From the NCBI GenBank assembly GCA_031271785.1, contig JAISUZ010000009.1, positions 1-39,133 on the forward strand: a stretch of DNA of 39,133 nt, in the 5' to 3' direction. This DNA comes from Fibrobacter sp. Lineage in GTDB: Bacteria > Fibrobacterota > Fibrobacteria > Fibrobacterales > Fibrobacteraceae. Shown here one piece after another: positions 1 to 7,500 of this stretch. Under the pieces are notes generated by a model that did not search any database, was not told the origin of the DNA, and saw only the letters and a program-made list of their open reading frames with translations. The position numbers and the translations under genes were made by a program. Numbering within the stretch: the stretch's first letter is position 1; every line of letters begins with the position of its first letter.

Positions 1-288
1 ACTCCAAATCTTTTCTATCAGCTTTTCATCTTGCACGGTAAATGTATTGCCCAAAATCTTTTTGATAGAAATTTGAGTGTCGCAACCTGTTAACTTTGCT
101 TTGACATTCAAGCCGTTCAGGTATTCAGTTTTATCATCTTTTATTCCAACAATCTTTTTGACATCATTAAATCCAACTTGCTTTTGAATTTGCAGCTTGT
201 TGTATAATTCTAACTTTTGTTCGCTTGTCAAATAGCGATTGGCATATTGAAAAATATTTTTCTTCTTTTTCTCACTATACACTTCTTG
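1..288 (-). pseudogene. cas9: In-frame continuation of cas9 beyond the amber codon, cut by the window edge
   Basis: Reading minus-strand triplets from 288 down to 1, in exactly the frame of the upstream cas9 part, gives 96 codons with no stop. The translation begins QEVYSEKKKKNIFQYANRYL and keeps the same Lys/Glu/Asn-rich style. It continues naturally from the QINNLYITS sequence just before the TAG. The simplest reading is that one codon was changed to TAG in an otherwise intact gene. Whether the rest is intact cannot be judged from this window. Confidence 0.75.
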
Positions 289-1560
289 CTATGAAGTTAT
301 ATACAAATTGTTAATTTGCTTCCAACATCTAAATTTTTGGAATAATGGGTGTGAAGTGGCAACAACTTTTTCTTCTTTTTCAAAACGACAATTACTAATC
401 AATTCATCTTGAGATTTCAAAGGACGTTGATAGTAAATAACCTGTTCTTTTAAAATGTATTTCAAGCCTTTTTCAAAGGCTTGCTTTCTCAGCTGTTGTT
501 GCGATTCGCTTTTGCCCGGAAAAATGTAGTTGGCAATCTTTTCCAAAGTTTCTTTTGGACAACTATTTAATATTGGATAATATTGTGCTTGTGTTTCCCA
601 TACCTTATCAAATTCTTCTTTGTAACGATTGCGAAGAAATACCCTGTTTCTGATTTTTGTCCATTTACTTTGTCTCAAATCTTTCAAACGCAATTCACTG
701 ATAAAAAGATTTTCGTCTTTTAAAACCTTTTCATCAGCTTCCATTGCTTTACGCCAATTTGACTTTTGAGGTAAAGCGAAAACTACACTCGTTTCTTTAC
801 CTGTTTTTTTGTTTCTTCGGATTCTGATTTCAAATTCTTCCTCTTGTCCTATTTTTTCTTCTAAGTTCTGTAATTCTGTTTTGCCTTCTTTTTCCTCCTC
901 CTCTAATTTAACGGTTATTGTAAAATAATTTTGTTTTTCGCCTTTATTTTTTCCGCCCCTTACCGTAAAAGTTTCATCAGATTTTTCAACGCTCAAAACT
1001 TCCACTTTTTGCGTAATAACTTCATATGCTTTCTTTTTTGCATCGTCATCATTTGCATCTTCGTCTTGCTGCTTTTTCTTGGTATCATCGTCATTATTTC
1101 CGCCAGAGTAACCGCGAAGTTGATTGAATTTGTACAAGATTTTAGCAAAATCTTTCAATTCAATTTTGTTTTCCAACGCTTTAACGCATAATTCATATTG
1201 CCCCAAAGAGTCTAACTGCAAAGTTCCTTTTTTAATGGGCAAAAGTTCCAACTCTTGTAGTTTAGTTGGCTCAGGTACTCCATTTTTGAACTGAAATTGG
1301 TCGGGCAATATTCCTAATGTATGTAGAATAAAAAGTAATTTATTCCTACGCAATTTGTAGCGTTTGTTCATTTTTCGAGCAGTACGCTTTTCTCTGCGAG
1401 TTGCATTTTTAGTTATTCCAACTCCTTTTTCGTAGTCTTGTTTATCTGTTCCCATCGGAATGATACGACTGTTCATACCCAAAACTTTTTGAGTATCCTT
1501 ATCTACCAATGCCCAGCCGATGCTGTTCGTTCCTAAATCCAAACCAAGTATCTTTTTCAT
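289..1560 (-). CDS. cas9: Cas9, N-terminal part (type II-C-like), ending at an in-frame amber codon
   Basis: RNA-guided DNA endonuclease of a type II CRISPR system; only the first 423 codons lie before a TAG at 289-291. The N-terminus MKKILGLDLGTNSIGWA is the RuvC-I motif with catalytic Asp at residue 8. An arginine-rich bridge helix follows at about 50-76 (NATRREKRTARK, RYKLRR), then the recognition lobe. After LRGY (about 148-151) comes an unusual acidic/lysine tract rich in DDD and KKK (about 155-177). The ATG at 1560 is preferred over one five codons upstream because AAGGA precedes it at a normal distance. Complete family members are well over 1000 residues, so the HNH and RuvC-II/III parts lie beyond the window. 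The gene is visibly more AT-rich than its neighbours, which suggests horizontal acquisition. The stop may be a true inactivating mutation, a sequencing error, or a suppressed codon. Confidence 0.9.
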   Translation of the reverse strand: MKKILGLDLGTNSIGWALVDKDTQKVLGMNSRIIPMGTDKQDYEKGVGITKNATRREKRTARKMNKRYKLRRNKLLFILHTLGILPDQFQFKNGVPEPTKLQELELLPIKKGTLQLDSLGQYELCVKALENKIELKDFAKILYKFNQLRGYSGGNNDDDTKKKQQDEDANDDDAKKKAYEVITQKVEVLSVEKSDETFTVRGGKNKGEKQNYFTITVKLEEEEKEGKTELQNLEEKIGQEEEFEIRIRRNKKTGKETSVVFALPQKSNWRKAMEADEKVLKDENLFISELRLKDLRQSKWTKIRNRVFLRNRYKEEFDKVWETQAQYYPILNSCPKETLEKIANYIFPGKSESQQQLRKQAFEKGLKYILKEQVIYYQRPLKSQDELISNCRFEKEEKVVATSHPLFQKFRCWKQINNLYITS

Positions 1561-1594
1561 GAAAATTCCTTGCATTCAAAATATGTTTTCAATT

Positions 1595-1600
1595 ATTATA
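1595..1600 (-). promoter_or_regulatory. Probable -10 box (TATAAT) of cas9
   Basis: A perfect TATAAT on the minus strand, about 34 nt upstream of the cas9 ATG at 1560, in an AT-rich leader. No convincing TTGACA-like -35 element was found at 17 nt. This box differs from the TAnnTTTG boxes seen before most other genes in the window, which fits a foreign origin for cas9. Confidence 0.4.
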
Positions 1601-1675
1601 GATTTTTTCTCCCCAAAAGCAAAGTTTTGCAAACAAATCATTACTTTTTATGCATTTCCCGCGCCAGAGGCCGTG

Positions 1676-1709
1676 ACCCGAAGGGCGGAGACTTCGCAGA
1701 AGGCTCCGT
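1676..1709 (-). repeat. Dispersed ~34-nt repeat, copy A
   Basis: On the minus strand this reads ACGGAGCCTTCTGCGAAG, then TCTCCGCCCTTCGGGT. It matches 29971-30005 (plus) with two transitions, one transversion and one inserted base. The unit contains the inverted pair CGGAG/CTCCG. It lies in a GC-rich stretch beginning near 1655, next to the AT-rich cas9 leader. Confidence 0.7.
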
Positions 1710-1767
1710 GTTGCGCGGCAGATGCGAACTCGCTGAGTGAAGCAGATGCCCGCAAGATAGGACTCGG

Positions 1768-1786
1768 TCTCATGCAAAGCATGAGA
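1768..1786. repeat. Perfect 8-bp inverted repeat upstream of the KDPG aldolase gene
   Basis: TCTCATGC, loop AAA, GCATGAGA: a perfect 8-bp stem, 45 nt before the eda start codon. There is no T-run on either side, so it is not an obvious terminator. It could be an operator or an RNA hairpin; function unknown. Confidence 0.55.
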
Positions 1787-1818
1787 GGCGCCCAATTCTT
1801 TTCTATTCTCTTTTTTCC

Positions 1819-1826
1819 TATCTTTC
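1819..1826 (+). promoter_or_regulatory. TAnnTTTG-like box 4 nt before the eda start
   Basis: TATCTTTC (7 of 8 to TAnnTTTG) ends 4 nt before the ATG at 1831, and there is no Shine-Dalgarno sequence. This matches the layout before malQ, alkD and the small cysteine protein, and suggests a leaderless or nearly leaderless transcript. Confidence 0.35.
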
Positions 1827-1830
1827 TTTT

Positions 1831-2451
1831 ATGCTTAATAAACTTTCTAAAGCGCCGGTGATCGGGATTCTGCGGGATATTCCGCAGGGTCAGGAATTAA
1901 GTTGTATTCAATCTGCTTTTAACGGCGGTTTGAAAGCGATTGAAGTGACCATGAATACGCCGGGTGCTGTTTCGATTTTGAAGGAATTAAAGAAATACGC
2001 GGCGGAGAGAGAGATTCTCGTGGGGGCGGGTACGGTGAGGACGCTTCAAGATTTGGATTCGGCGCTGAATGCCGGCGCGGAGTTTATCGTGAGCCCAAGC
2101 ACCATTCCGGAGGTGATTCGCGAGGGAGTGCGCGCGCATATTCCGATGATTCCCGGGGCGCTTACGCCGACGGAAGTTCAAACGGCGTTTGATTTGGGCG
2201 CTACTTGTGTGAAAATTTTTCCGGTGCGGGCGCTCGGCGGCGCGGATTATATTAAGGAGCTTCGCGGGCCGTTCCGCGATATTAAACTTCTCGCTTGCGG
2301 CGGTGTTCACCGGGAAAATGCCCGTGCGTTTTTGAATGCCGGTACGGATCTCCTCGCTATCGGCGGGAGTATTTTCAAGCCCGAACTGATGCATGCCGGA
2401 ATGTGGAACGAGATTGAAGATAAATTAAAAGATTTTATGAGCGCGCTTTAG
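1831..2451 (+). CDS. eda: 2-dehydro-3-deoxy-phosphogluconate (KDPG/KHG) aldolase
   Basis: Class I aldolase cleaving KDPG to pyruvate and glyceraldehyde 3-phosphate (Entner-Doudoroff and uronate degradation), cytoplasmic. At 206 residues it has the normal size for the TIM-barrel family. The Schiff-base lysine is K128 in CVKIFPV. The catalytic glutamate is E38 in AIEVTM. The phosphate-binding end is recognisable in CGGVHRENA and AIGGSIF. The gene stands alone: cas9 diverges upstream, and mqnA converges downstream with an 11-nt gap. There is no Shine-Dalgarno sequence, but the N-terminus LSKAPVIGILR aligns with the usual family start, so the ATG at 1831 is accepted. Uronic-acid use would suit a plant-polysaccharide degrader, though that is inference. 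Confidence 0.93.
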   Translation: MLNKLSKAPVIGILRDIPQGQELSCIQSAFNGGLKAIEVTMNTPGAVSILKELKKYAAEREILVGAGTVRTLQDLDSALNAGAEFIVSPSTIPEVIREGVRAHIPMIPGALTPTEVQTAFDLGATCVKIFPVRALGGADYIKELRGPFRDIKLLACGGVHRENARAFLNAGTDLLAIGGSIFKPELMHAGMWNEIEDKLKDFMSAL

Positions 2452-2462
2452 TTCAGGCGTTT

Positions 2463-3290
2463 TTACGGTTCTAAAAATTCCAGTTTCGGCGCGGCGGCAA
2501 TAATTCCGAGTTGAGTACAATACTTAAAGAATAGCGAGAGGGATTGTTTTCGTTCTTCGGTGAAGGCGTAATCCATGCTCGCGTAATAATGTTCTATGAC
2601 ATGGTTCGGTAATGATACCGGGTAACGGGCGCGCCATTTTTCCAGCGCGGCGGCGGGATTTTCCCGGAACGAGCGAACGGAATTTTCTACCTGCGCTAAA
2701 AATTCATGAACCAAATTTTGCATTTCGGGCCGAAGGGCGCTGCGGTGTATGCTCCAGGCGCCGAACACAAAAGGAAGTTTCTGCCATTCTTCCCAAATGG
2801 CCGCAAGGTCATAACGGTATTCGAATAAATCCTTTTGATTTTCCAAAAGAGCTTCGTCTCCGATGAGCAAGCGCGCTTCAAAGTTTTCCGAGGTAAAACT
2901 TTCATTCGCGATAAAATCCGGCTGCACATGAAAGCGAAGCGCCGAGAGAACGCGAACGAGCGCGACGGATGTGGCGCTTTGCGGCGTGAAATGCACGCGT
3001 TTTCCGGAGAGGTTTTCCCAGGGAGAATGCGAAAATAACTTGACCGATTGTACTTCCAAGCGGCAAGAGGTGCAAAGCCGCGGCGCGAGTACAAAGTTTT
3101 CCGGATGGATTCCATATACAAGCGATGAGGCGGGCGCGAGGTGAATTTGTCCGTTAAACAGTCCGGCATTTAATTTTGTCGGCGCGCCGTCTTCAAAAGA
3201 AAAATCGGGATACTGTTCTTCGTTTCCGGTAAATGCGTGAAAGAACGGCGCACAAACTAAAAAGGGGATTCGACCGATGCTAAGTTTCAT
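2463..3290 (-). CDS. mqnA: Chorismate dehydratase (futalosine pathway of menaquinone synthesis)
   Basis: Converts chorismate to 3-[(1-carboxyvinyl)oxy]benzoate, the first step of the futalosine route to menaquinone. The fold is periplasmic-binding-protein-like but cytoplasmic. Family signatures visible are IGRIPFLVCAPFF at the N-terminus, LAPASSLVYG around residue 55, LLIGDEAL around 143 and YDLAAIWEEW around 160. The 275-residue length from the ATG at 3290 is normal. The frame stays open upstream, but those extra 21 residues are unlike the family. No strong ribosome-binding site precedes the chosen start. The other mqn genes are not in this window. Convergent with eda. Confidence 0.88.
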   Translation of the reverse strand: MKLSIGRIPFLVCAPFFHAFTGNEEQYPDFSFEDGAPTKLNAGLFNGQIHLAPASSLVYGIHPENFVLAPRLCTSCRLEVQSVKLFSHSPWENLSGKRVHFTPQSATSVALVRVLSALRFHVQPDFIANESFTSENFEARLLIGDEALLENQKDLFEYRYDLAAIWEEWQKLPFVFGAWSIHRSALRPEMQNLVHEFLAQVENSVRSFRENPAAALEKWRARYPVSLPNHVIEHYYASMDYAFTEERKQSLSLFFKYCTQLGIIAAAPKLEFLEP

Positions 3291-3368
3291 AAGCGAGTAT
3301 TGGTGATATACCTTTTCGGGTGTGGAATACAGGGGAACGGGATATGAGACCAATACACACGGCCGTCA

Positions 3369-3380
3369 CTCCGGCCGGAG
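3369..3380. repeat. 12-bp perfect palindrome
   Basis: CTCCGGCCGGAG, self-complementary over its full length, about 32 bases before the REP-like hairpin. Possibly part of the same repeat element or an operator; no further support. Confidence 0.4.
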
Positions 3381-3412
3381 CTTCCTTGTGCATCCGAACC
3401 CAAGCGACTGAG

Positions 3413-3433
3413 ATCCCAAATCAAGTTTGGGAT
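3413..3433. repeat. REP-like hairpin element, copy 1
   Basis: ATCCCAAA, loop TCAAG, TTTGGGAT, then GACG: a perfect 8-bp stem. The same design (stem, five-base TCNAG loop, stem, GAC) occurs at 39043-39065 with a different stem sequence, so pairing is preserved while sequence changes. This is a widespread bacterial intergenic repeat type. Confidence 0.75.
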
Positions 3434-3594
3434 GACGAGAGTGAAGTTTTGATTCTGAAACGAGCGCATGAAAGCGGCGGTATTCATTTCCCTCACCCCG
3501 AGTCCCTTGTTCCGAACTTCCATGTAAACACGTATTGAATCAATATGATGTGTTCCTGCAGATTTCATAGGAAATGAATTTTTAGAGGAACCCG

Positions 3595-5214
3595 TTAGTA
3601 TTCGATTAAGATTCCCGCGCGCAAATAAAGGAAAGCGTCCATTCTTTGCTGGCTTTGATAACCGCCCATCAGAAAGATGGAGGTGTGATCGCCGTTTTTA
3701 ATATCGAGGCCGCCGCCCGCTTTCCATACGCGCCCGCGATGATTCCCGAAAGCGTAACCGTAATCGAATGTGGCTACCGGAAGCACCTGCCCGCCGATCG
3801 GGAGCCGCAGAATCGCGCTTGCCGTTACGGGAACCAGATAAACGTCTCCGACTTCCTGATAACCGCCGCCAGCCCCGATAAACACCATTTGATCGAGAGG
3901 GAACCACCAGTGTGCGGAAACATCCAGGTTAAAATCTTTCAGCGATTTGGTGGGGTTCAGTGTTCCCACGGTGACATCGGCGGTGAATCCGGCAAACGAT
4001 TGCTGAGGGAATATCGAAAATCCGGCAAACGCCGCCAAAAAGAGGATTAAGCTTTTTACGCCGGCAGAGGCTTCATCGCCGCGGGCTTCGCGCGCCCAGC
4101 CGCCGCCCTTTTCGGGTTTAAAAGAAAGTACAAAGCCTTTTAAAAGAGCGATGTTCATTTGTAAGAAGTAATAAACGCTTTTGGAGATTTTAAGAGCAGC
4201 GGCAAAAAGGATCATCAGAAAAACTCCTAAAGTGACAAAGTAAACCGGTTTTCCGGTAAAAAGCAACGCCAGATTCGCAAGTAAAATCAGAAGGAAAAGG
4301 TGAGGCGTAAACCAGCGTAACAATTTGTGCGAAAAAAACAAATAGGCAACCAGCGGGCGGAACGGATTCAATAAGGGCAAGTAAGAAAAAAGATAATTAT
4401 AATTCGCGCGCCCGATGCGTACTTTGCGGCGAAACTCTCCGGAGGAATCCTTGGAAGTTTGTTCGGTACCGATCGCATTGGAGACAAACGTGCAGAAAAA
4501 GCCTTTTTGTAAAATTTTTACGGTAATGAAAAAATCATCCATCACGCTTTTCTTGACGGGGAGTTTGGTGTAGAGCGATTTGCGCACGGCGTACAAGGCG
4601 CCGTTCCCGCCGATCAAGCGGTCTTGTTTACCTTCAAATTTTTTGATTTCCGATTCAAAATCCCAATAAGAGGCTTCGCCGCGCCCGAGGTCGCTGCCGC
4701 TCGAATCCGAAAGAATCAAATGCCCGCAAGCGCACCCGATTTCGGGGTCGGAAAACGGTTCGGTAAGCCGGCGCACTACATTTGGGAAAAACAGCGTGTT
4801 GGCGTCGCAAAAAAGGAGAATTTCTCCGGTAGCGAGAGTTTCCAGGCGGTTCAGCATGGCGGCTTTTCCGGCGTTCTTTTCCGCCTGCACCAAACGAATG
4901 CCTTGCCCGGCGTAACGGGAAACGATTTCTGCCGTTTTATCTGCAGAACCGTCGTCTCCGATTAAAAATTCAATGCGGTCTTTCGGGTAATCGATTTCAA
5001 GCAGGTTTTTGATTTTGGTTTCAATGACCGCTTCTTCGTTGTAGGCGGAAATCAGCACGGAGACTTTGGGGAATGTTTCTTCTTGCTTTTTATCGCGCCG
5101 CCGAAAGAGTTCGCTTAAAAAAGGGAGCGTGACCGGAAAAATGAAATAGCAATGCACCAAAAGAATGAGCAGCACCCAAAATAAAGTTTCCGTAACCCAT
5201 AAAAACTGATTCAT
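3595..5214 (-). CDS. Membrane GT2 glycosyltransferase with C-terminal signal-peptide/beta-barrel-like domain
   Basis: Processive-type family 2 glycosyltransferase of about 380 residues, likely making or modifying a surface polysaccharide; substrate unknown. Numbered from the ATG at 5214: one membrane segment (about 5-30), then GT-A motifs DDGS (87-90), CDAN (136-139), GGNGALY (202-208), MDDFF (225-229) and RRKVRIGR (262-269), then membrane segments at about 290-360. The normal family end (FKPEKGGGWAREAR) is not followed by a stop. The frame continues into a signal-peptide-like helix, KSLILFLAAFAG, with a candidate cleavage site SFA/G near 408. About 130 residues of alternating beta pattern ending in Tyr follow, like a small outer-membrane protein. 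No ATG, GTG or usable start exists at the junction, so this is a real in-frame fusion in the sequence given. The ATG at 5214 overlaps the upstream stop (ATGA) with AAAGGA 12 nt before; an ATG at 5226 is also possible. Confidence 0.85.
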   Translation of the reverse strand: MNQFLWVTETLFWVLLILLVHCYFIFPVTLPFLSELFRRRDKKQEETFPKVSVLISAYNEEAVIETKIKNLLEIDYPKDRIEFLIGDDGSADKTAEIVSRYAGQGIRLVQAEKNAGKAAMLNRLETLATGEILLFCDANTLFFPNVVRRLTEPFSDPEIGCACGHLILSDSSGSDLGRGEASYWDFESEIKKFEGKQDRLIGGNGALYAVRKSLYTKLPVKKSVMDDFFITVKILQKGFFCTFVSNAIGTEQTSKDSSGEFRRKVRIGRANYNYLFSYLPLLNPFRPLVAYLFFSHKLLRWFTPHLFLLILLANLALLFTGKPVYFVTLGVFLMILFAAALKISKSVYYFLQMNIALLKGFVLSFKPEKGGGWAREARGDEASAGVKSLILFLAAFAGFSIFPQQSFAGFTADVTVGTLNPTKSLKDFNLDVSAHWWFPLDQMVFIGAGGGYQEVGDVYLVPVTASAILRLPIGGQVLPVATFDYGYAFGNHRGRVWKAGGGLDIKNGDHTSIFLMGGYQSQQRMDAFLYLRAGILIEY

Positions 5215-5663
5215 GGTTGAAGCCATTCCTTTTCATTTTCTAAAAAACGATTGAGTAAAAAAGACAAATCCTTGGCGGACAGCGCTTGCGAGAGCGTAAG
5301 GATCGACAAACCTTTGGGAGCGATGAGCACCATGGAAGGCGTGCCGTTTAATTCCCAGACATCAAAGAAACAGCGTTCGACGGTTTTCTTTTTTCCGTCG
5401 CAGGTGATGATTTCTTTCGATTCCACATCGAGCCGGACCGGATAAAACCTGGTGTTTAAAAGTTCAATCACGCCGGAATCCGTGAAGGCTTCGCGCTCCA
5501 TTACGCGGCAAGGGATGCACCAGGAGGCTTGCAAAAAGGCCCAAATCAGGCGCGGTTCTTTTTTTGTTTGTTCGAGCGCTTGTGTGTAAGGTACCCACTG
5601 AATTTGAGCTGCGTATAATAGAACACTTCCGCCGATCAGGAAAAGAATCGCCATTTTTTTCAT
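5211..5663 (-). CDS. Exported thioredoxin-like protein
   Basis: Periplasmic thioredoxin-fold protein of 150 residues, resembling the thioredoxin_7 / DsbD C-terminal group; likely a disulfide reductase or chaperone of envelope proteins. An N-terminal signal peptide (MKKMAILFLIGG, residues 1-19) precedes the domain. The active site is WCIPC (C49, C52) and the cis-proline loop is GTP at 107-109. Two more cysteines, C88 and C98, could form a second pair. An upstream in-frame ATG would add 28 basic residues ahead of the signal peptide and is rejected. The start overlaps the preceding lipoprotein stop as ATGA, and the stop overlaps the glycosyltransferase start the same way. Membership of the operon suggests work on exported proteins. 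Confidence 0.85.
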   Translation of the reverse strand: MKKMAILFLIGGSVLLYAAQIQWVPYTQALEQTKKEPRLIWAFLQASWCIPCRVMEREAFTDSGVIELLNTRFYPVRLDVESKEIITCDGKKKTVERCFFDVWELNGTPSMVLIAPKGLSILTLSQALSAKDLSFLLNRFLENEKEWLQP

Positions 5664-5992
5664 GGCAATAAATCCCGGTAGAGAGTATCGGCGTGGGCGG
5701 CAAGCGTGTCGGCATAAGCGGAGACGCTTTTTTGAAAAGCAATCCAAGCTTTGGGATCGTTTTGTAGCGCGGTAACGGAGGAGTCGAAACTCGCGGCCGT
5801 GTAACCGTATTTTTCAAGAATTTTAGACCGGGCGACCCGTACTTCGGGCGTAGAGGTATAAGCCTGTGTGGCAATGGAAAGCTCTACATACGTTTTCACA
5901 AAAACAGGATGTCCCGCCGTACTTTCTTTCTCGCACGCGGCGAGGAATAAAAAAAGAACGGGAACTAATTTACTCGCCACTCTCCAAAGCAT
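5660..5992 (-). CDS. Small lipoprotein, DUF4296-like
   Basis: A 110-residue predicted lipoprotein: signal sequence and lipobox LAAC with the lipidated cysteine at C20, then a helical domain. The pattern YGYTAASFDSSVTALQNDP resembles DUF4296, a short helical lipoprotein family of Bacteroidetes. That match is from memory of the family pattern and is moderate. Function unknown. The ATG at 5992 overlaps the end of ftsY by 23 nt, with GAAGG about 11 nt upstream; a GTG at 5980 is an alternative. The stop shares ATGA with the thioredoxin-like gene, so the two are probably translationally coupled. Confidence 0.75.
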   Translation of the reverse strand: MLWRVASKLVPVLFLFLAACEKESTAGHPVFVKTYVELSIATQAYTSTPEVRVARSKILEKYGYTAASFDSSVTALQNDPKAWIAFQKSVSAYADTLAAHADTLYRDLLP

Positions 5993-6890
5993 TCTCAAAA
6001 AGACCTTCGATATATTCTTGCTTGCTGAACGGAACGAGCTGATCGATACGTTCCCCGACGCCGACCCAGCGAATCGGAATTTGAAGCGCGCTCGCGATAC
6101 TGAGCAGAGAGCCGCCTTTTGCGGTACCATCCAATTTGGTGACCACAAGTCCGGTAAGCGGGAAACTCTGGTGAAAAATTTTGATCTGGTTAATGGTGTT
6201 TTGTCCGGTATTGCCGTCGATCACAAGCCAAATATCGTGCGGGTACGCTTTGTCCAATTTTTTCATCACGCGCACCATTTTCCGCAATTCTTCCATTAAG
6301 TGATCTTTGTTATGCAAACGCCCGGCCGTATCGATAAGAACCACGTCGCAATCGCGCGCACCCGCCGCTTCACAGGCATCGTAAGCGACCGATGCCGGGT
6401 CGGAACCTTCCTGATGCCGTACAAATTCGGCGCCGGAGCGTTCCGCCCATGTTTCCAGCTGGTCGATCGCCGCCGCACGGAATGTGTCGCACGCCGCCAT
6501 CATGACTTTTTTGCCTTCGCCTTTAAAACGGCTCGCGAGTTTTCCGATGGTGGTGGTTTTCCCGGCTCCGTTCACACCGATAATGAGAATGATATGCGGT
6601 TTTGCAACAAGTTTAAATTCGGGCGGGTCGGAAAGCAAGCGTTCCGCTTCCGAACGCATAATGTCGAGAACTTCGCGACCGGTTAACGATTTTCCGAGAG
6701 CGTTTTCACGGAGCGCGTCCGTTAAAAGAAACGCCGCTTCTACGCCGACATCGGCTTTGATTAAATGCTCTTCGAGATTTTCGAGCATTTCATCGGTGAC
6801 CTTACCGGCGCCGGCAATAACTTTCAACTCTCCAAGAATCGCATCGCGCGTTTTGGAGAGTCCGCTTTTAATGGCAGAAAATAAGCCCAT
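5970..6890 (-). CDS. ftsY: Signal recognition particle receptor FtsY
   Basis: SRP receptor GTPase that docks ribosome-nascent-chain/SRP complexes at the inner membrane. It is 306 residues with a short N-terminal segment, lacking the long acidic A domain of E. coli FtsY. The NG domain shows the P-loop GVNGAGKTTT (105-114), DTFRAAAIDQL (135-145), DTAGR (187-191) and TKLDGTAKGG near 251-260. The initiator region GLFSAIKSGLSKTR is typical. It begins one base after the clpP stop and overlaps the following lipoprotein gene, so it sits mid-operon. Confidence 0.97.
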   Translation of the reverse strand: MGLFSAIKSGLSKTRDAILGELKVIAGAGKVTDEMLENLEEHLIKADVGVEAAFLLTDALRENALGKSLTGREVLDIMRSEAERLLSDPPEFKLVAKPHIILIIGVNGAGKTTTIGKLASRFKGEGKKVMMAACDTFRAAAIDQLETWAERSGAEFVRHQEGSDPASVAYDACEAAGARDCDVVLIDTAGRLHNKDHLMEELRKMVRVMKKLDKAYPHDIWLVIDGNTGQNTINQIKIFHQSFPLTGLVVTKLDGTAKGGSLLSIASALQIPIRWVGVGERIDQLVPFSKQEYIEGLFENALESGE

Positions 6891-6891
6891 A

Positions 6892-7473
6892 TTACAGAAT
6901 ATTTTTCACTTGGTCGATTAAGCCGTAAGCTTTTGCTTCCGCCGCCGACATGAAATTATCGCGTTCCGTGTCGCGGTCGATTTCTTCGAGTGTTTTGCCG
7001 CTGTGTTCGGAAAGAATTTTTCCGGTGACGCTGCGGATCCGAAGCATTTCTTCCGCTTGAATTTGAATGTCGCTCGCAGGGCCCACCATTTGCCCGTGAA
7101 TGAGCGGCTGGTGAATCATGATCCGCGCGTTTTCCCAGGCATAACGTTTGCCGGCCGCTCCCGAAGTAAGGAGCACGGCGCCCATCGAAGCCGCTTGTCC
7201 GCAGCAAACGGTGGACACAGGACTTTGAATCGCCTGCATGCAATCGTAAATTGCAAGTCCCGAAGAAATCACGCCGCCCGGACTGTTGATGAAAAGAGTG
7301 ATGTCTTCGTGATTCAGAGAATCCAAATAAAGTAATTGTTTGACAATTCTTTCCGCGCTTTCATCGTCCACGCCGCCCCACAAAAAAATGCGGCGCTTTT
7401 CCGCGAGATAGCTTTCGGCGGATTTCATAAAATCCGGCTTTTTGTTTTGTTCTTTTTCACATTCCGATTTCAT
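6892..7473 (-). CDS. clpP: ATP-dependent Clp protease proteolytic subunit
   Basis: Serine peptidase forming the tetradecameric barrel that degrades proteins fed by ClpA/ClpX/ClpC. It has 193 residues with the complete triad: S96 in GQAASMG, H121 in MIHQPL and D172 in ERDNF. The hallmark FINSPGG is at 61-67. GGAG lies 6 nt before the ATG. First gene of a five-gene minus-strand operon (clpP, ftsY, lipoprotein, thioredoxin-like, glycosyltransferase). No clpX is adjacent, unlike in many bacteria. Confidence 0.97.
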   Translation of the reverse strand: MKSECEKEQNKKPDFMKSAESYLAEKRRIFLWGGVDDESAERIVKQLLYLDSLNHEDITLFINSPGGVISSGLAIYDCMQAIQSPVSTVCCGQAASMGAVLLTSGAAGKRYAWENARIMIHQPLIHGQMVGPASDIQIQAEEMLRIRSVTGKILSEHSGKTLEEIDRDTERDNFMSAAEAKAYGLIDQVKNIL

Positions 7474-7500
7474 ATCAACTCCAAGTGAAACATCATTACT

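Larger units (their letters stand above)
3291..3594. other. Intergenic region between mqnA and the glycosyltransferase gene
   Basis: About 300 bases without a credible gene. It contains the perfect palindrome CTCCGGCCGGAG (3369-3380) and a REP-like hairpin (3413-3433). Small frames across the hairpin encode the peptide VIPNLIWDL, a typical translation artefact of this repeat type. The mqnA promoter and the 3' end of the clpP-operon transcript should lie here, but I see no clear terminator. Confidence 0.6.

Noticed and set aside
1561-1655. tracrRNA or CRISPR repeats next to cas9
   Set aside because: No direct repeats of 30-40 bases and no anti-repeat can be recognised; if present they must lie beyond position 1.
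1520-1861. 113-codon plus frame between cas9 and eda
   Set aside because: It overlaps the cas9 start, its leader and the dispersed repeat; no coding character.
3287-3568. 93-codon minus frame containing VIPNLIWDL
   Set aside because: The peptide is a translation of the REP-like hairpin, a known source of spurious proteins.
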